NCBI GenBank assembly: GCA_963842575.1
Contig: CAWJGS010000010.1
Span: 1 to 64,000, forward strand
Length of the DNA: 64,000 bases
Direction: 5' to 3'
Source of the DNA: JACDER01 sp963842575
Lineage (GTDB): Bacteria > Actinomycetota > Thermoleophilia > Gaiellales > Gaiellaceae
Each line of letters opens with the position of its first letter. Within the stretch, counting starts at the first letter, position 1. Shown here one piece after another: positions 62,759 through 64,000 of the stretch. A model generated the notes under the pieces. That model saw nothing but the letters and a program-made list of their open reading frames with translations, was not told the origin of the DNA and did not search any database. The translations under genes were made by a program, and so were the position numbers.

Positions 62759-63781
62759 GTGAGCAAGGTTGCGGAGCACGCCTCCGAGATCACCGTCCCG
62801 CCCAACGCGCCCGACCGCAACCTGGCGCTCGAGCTCGTGCGCGTGACCGAGAACGCCGCCATGGGCGCCGGCCGGTGGGTCGGACGCGGGGACAAGGAAA
62901 GCGCCGACCAGGCCGCCGTCGACGGCATGCACGCCATCCTCGACACGGTGACGATGAACGGCGTGGTCGTCATCGGTGAGGGCGAGAAGGACGAGGCGCC
63001 GATGCTCGCCAACGGCGAGCAGGTCGGGAACGGCCAGGGGCCGGAGGTCGACGTCGCGGTCGACCCGCTCGAGGGCACGCGGCTGTGCGCGCTTGGCAAT
63101 CCCAACGCGATCGCTGTGATCGCGGTCGCCGAGCGCGGGACGATGTTCTTCCCCGGCGCAGCCTTCTACATGGAGAAGATCGCGGTCGGCCCGGAGGGCA
63201 TCGACGTGATCGACATCAACGCGTCCCCGACCGACAACGTGAACGCAGTCGCAGAAGCGAAGGGCATCCGCCCGCGCGACCTCGACGTCGTCGTCCTCGA
63301 GCGCGACCGGCACGAGGATCTGATCGCCGAACTGCGGGAAGCGGGCGCAAAGGTGCACCTGATCCGGGATGGGGACGTCGCGCCTTCGATCGCCGCCGGC
63401 CAGGGCGGGACGGGCGTGGACATGCTCTACGGGATCGGCGGGACGCCCGAGGGCGTGATCTCAGCCGCGGCGCTCAAGTGCGTGGGCGGCGGGATCCAGG
63501 GCAAGCTCTGGCCGCGGAACGACGAGGAGCGGCAAGCTCTGGTCGATGCCGGGATCGACCCCGATCGCGTGCTCAATACCGACGATCTCGTCTCGGGCGA
63601 GGATTGCTTCGTCGCGGCTACCGGTGTGACGACGGGATCGCTTCTGCGCGGGGTCAGCTACCGCAAGGACAGCGTCGTCACGCACTCGATCGTCATGCGC
63701 TCGCGCTCGGGGACGGTGCGCATGATCGAAGCACGGCACGAGCTGTCGAAGATCCGGCGGCTGTCGGGACGCACCCTCTAG
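62759..63781 (+). CDS. glpX: Fructose-1,6-bisphosphatase class II
   Basis: GlpX (340 residues) removes the 1-phosphate in gluconeogenesis. Metal and substrate motifs include GEGEKDEAPML (start of the catalytic site), VDVAVDPLEGTRLCALGN and GIGGTPEGVISAAALKCVGG. The GTG has CACGAT 7 nt upstream and follows argS by 13 bp. It complements the glycolytic operon 5 kb upstream for reverse carbon flow. Confidence 0.96.
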   Translation: MSKVAEHASEITVPPNAPDRNLALELVRVTENAAMGAGRWVGRGDKESADQAAVDGMHAILDTVTMNGVVVIGEGEKDEAPMLANGEQVGNGQGPEVDVAVDPLEGTRLCALGNPNAIAVIAVAERGTMFFPGAAFYMEKIAVGPEGIDVIDINASPTDNVNAVAEAKGIRPRDLDVVVLERDRHEDLIAELREAGAKVHLIRDGDVAPSIAAGQGGTGVDMLYGIGGTPEGVISAAALKCVGGGIQGKLWPRNDEERQALVDAGIDPDRVLNTDDLVSGEDCFVAATGVTTGSLLRGVSYRKDSVVTHSIVMRSRSGTVRMIEARHELSKIRRLSGRTL

Positions 63782-63844
63782 CAGACCTTCCCGTACGCCG
63801 GAACTGGGGACGCCAGACTACGCTTCGCCAATGGCGGTGGTGCC

Positions 63845-64000
63845 GTGACCGGCTGGGAGACATCGGAGCGCGTGCTCGAGTCCGGCGCCTTCGAGTCGCG
63901 CCAGCGCGTGCTCGTCGCGGAGCCCGCGGTCGAGGCGTCCGAGGCCGGCGCTCGCACGCTGGGTGTCACCTACTGGCAGGCGGTTGACCGCTTCACCCGC
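63845..64000 (+). CDS. Unidentified protein, N-terminal fragment cut by window end
   Basis: The frame starts at GTG 63845 and reads TGWETSERVLESGAFESRQR, followed by VLVAEPAVEASEAG, with an open end at 64000. It shows strong codon bias and continues in frame to the edge. Too little is visible to name a family. It begins 63 nt after glpX in the same direction. Confidence 0.5.
   Translation, partial: MTGWETSERVLESGAFESRQRVLVAEPAVEASEAGARTLGVTYWQAVDRFTR

Noticed and set aside
1..64000. CRISPR arrays, insertion sequences, rRNA operons
   Set aside because: No regularly spaced repeats, transposase-like proteins with terminal repeats or rRNA-like conserved sequence were seen.

Overview
The window is high-GC DNA with many GTG and TTG starts and short or overlapping intergenic gaps. 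It encodes actinobacterial hallmarks (WhiA, HemQ, SARP/LAL-type giant regulators, DUF3467, a gap-pgk-tpi-gpmI cluster) and no outer-membrane functions. A deep-branching actinobacterium of the Thermoleophilia type (Gaiellales/Solirubrobacterales) is the most likely source. That placement is inference from gene content, not from a marker tree.

Layout. 0-3.5 kb: a LuxR-type ATPase regulator and a secreted protein. 3.6-3.8 kb: a scar made of a tRNA-Asn-like 3' half joined to the 5' stub of a RibD/DHFR-domain gene. 3.8-18.7 kb: an accessory 'secretome island' with a delta-60-repeat protein, an RTX-like repeat protein, an M23 peptidase fused to tandem repeats, a 1075-residue SARP/LAL regulator, a DUF4386 membrane protein, an intact DHFR-domain protein and a metzincin-like protease. 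18.8-23.2 kb: a molybdenum hydroxylase operon (FAD, 2Fe-2S and Mo subunits plus CoxG). 23.3-25.1 kb: three GNAT acetyltransferases. 25.1-35.8 kb: long plus-strand, translationally coupled blocks of catabolic-looking enzymes (LLM flavin oxidoreductase, M20, peroxiredoxin, FAH-family, MBL-fold, two M24, homocitrate-synthase-like, two ketopantoate-reductase-like, two micro-proteins). 35.8-42.6 kb: secreted subtilases and a copper/cupredoxin protein. 42.7 kb: tRNA-Leu(CAG). 43-47.4 kb: a DUF2254 protein and a LuxR regulator next to a flavin monooxygenase. 47.4-64 kb: housekeeping genes (bcp, hemQ, uvrC, pruA, ogt-like, whiA, gap-pgk-tpiA-gpmI, ECF sigma factor, phosphoesterase, K+-channel/RCK protein, argS, glpX).

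Three patterns stand out. (1) In five divergent gene pairs a -10-like hexamer lies 6-7 nt before each start codon, which suggests face-to-face leaderless promoters. (2) Two different intergenic cassettes, each carrying the 3' end of a regulator gene plus a promoter region, occur twice in the window in front of unrelated effector genes. One of them contains heptamer direct repeats with an 11-bp pitch, like SARP operators. (3) Six genes, including the normally essential argS, are broken by single-base length changes, mostly in GGG/CCC runs. These look more like sequence errors than decay.

How the genes work together: the regulators probably control the neighbouring secreted proteins. The 18.8-35.8 kb enzymes look like a heterocycle or amide catabolic region whose substrate cannot be read from sequence. 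The last 10 kb covers central carbon metabolism in both directions (gap-pgk-tpi-gpmI for glycolysis, glpX for gluconeogenesis).
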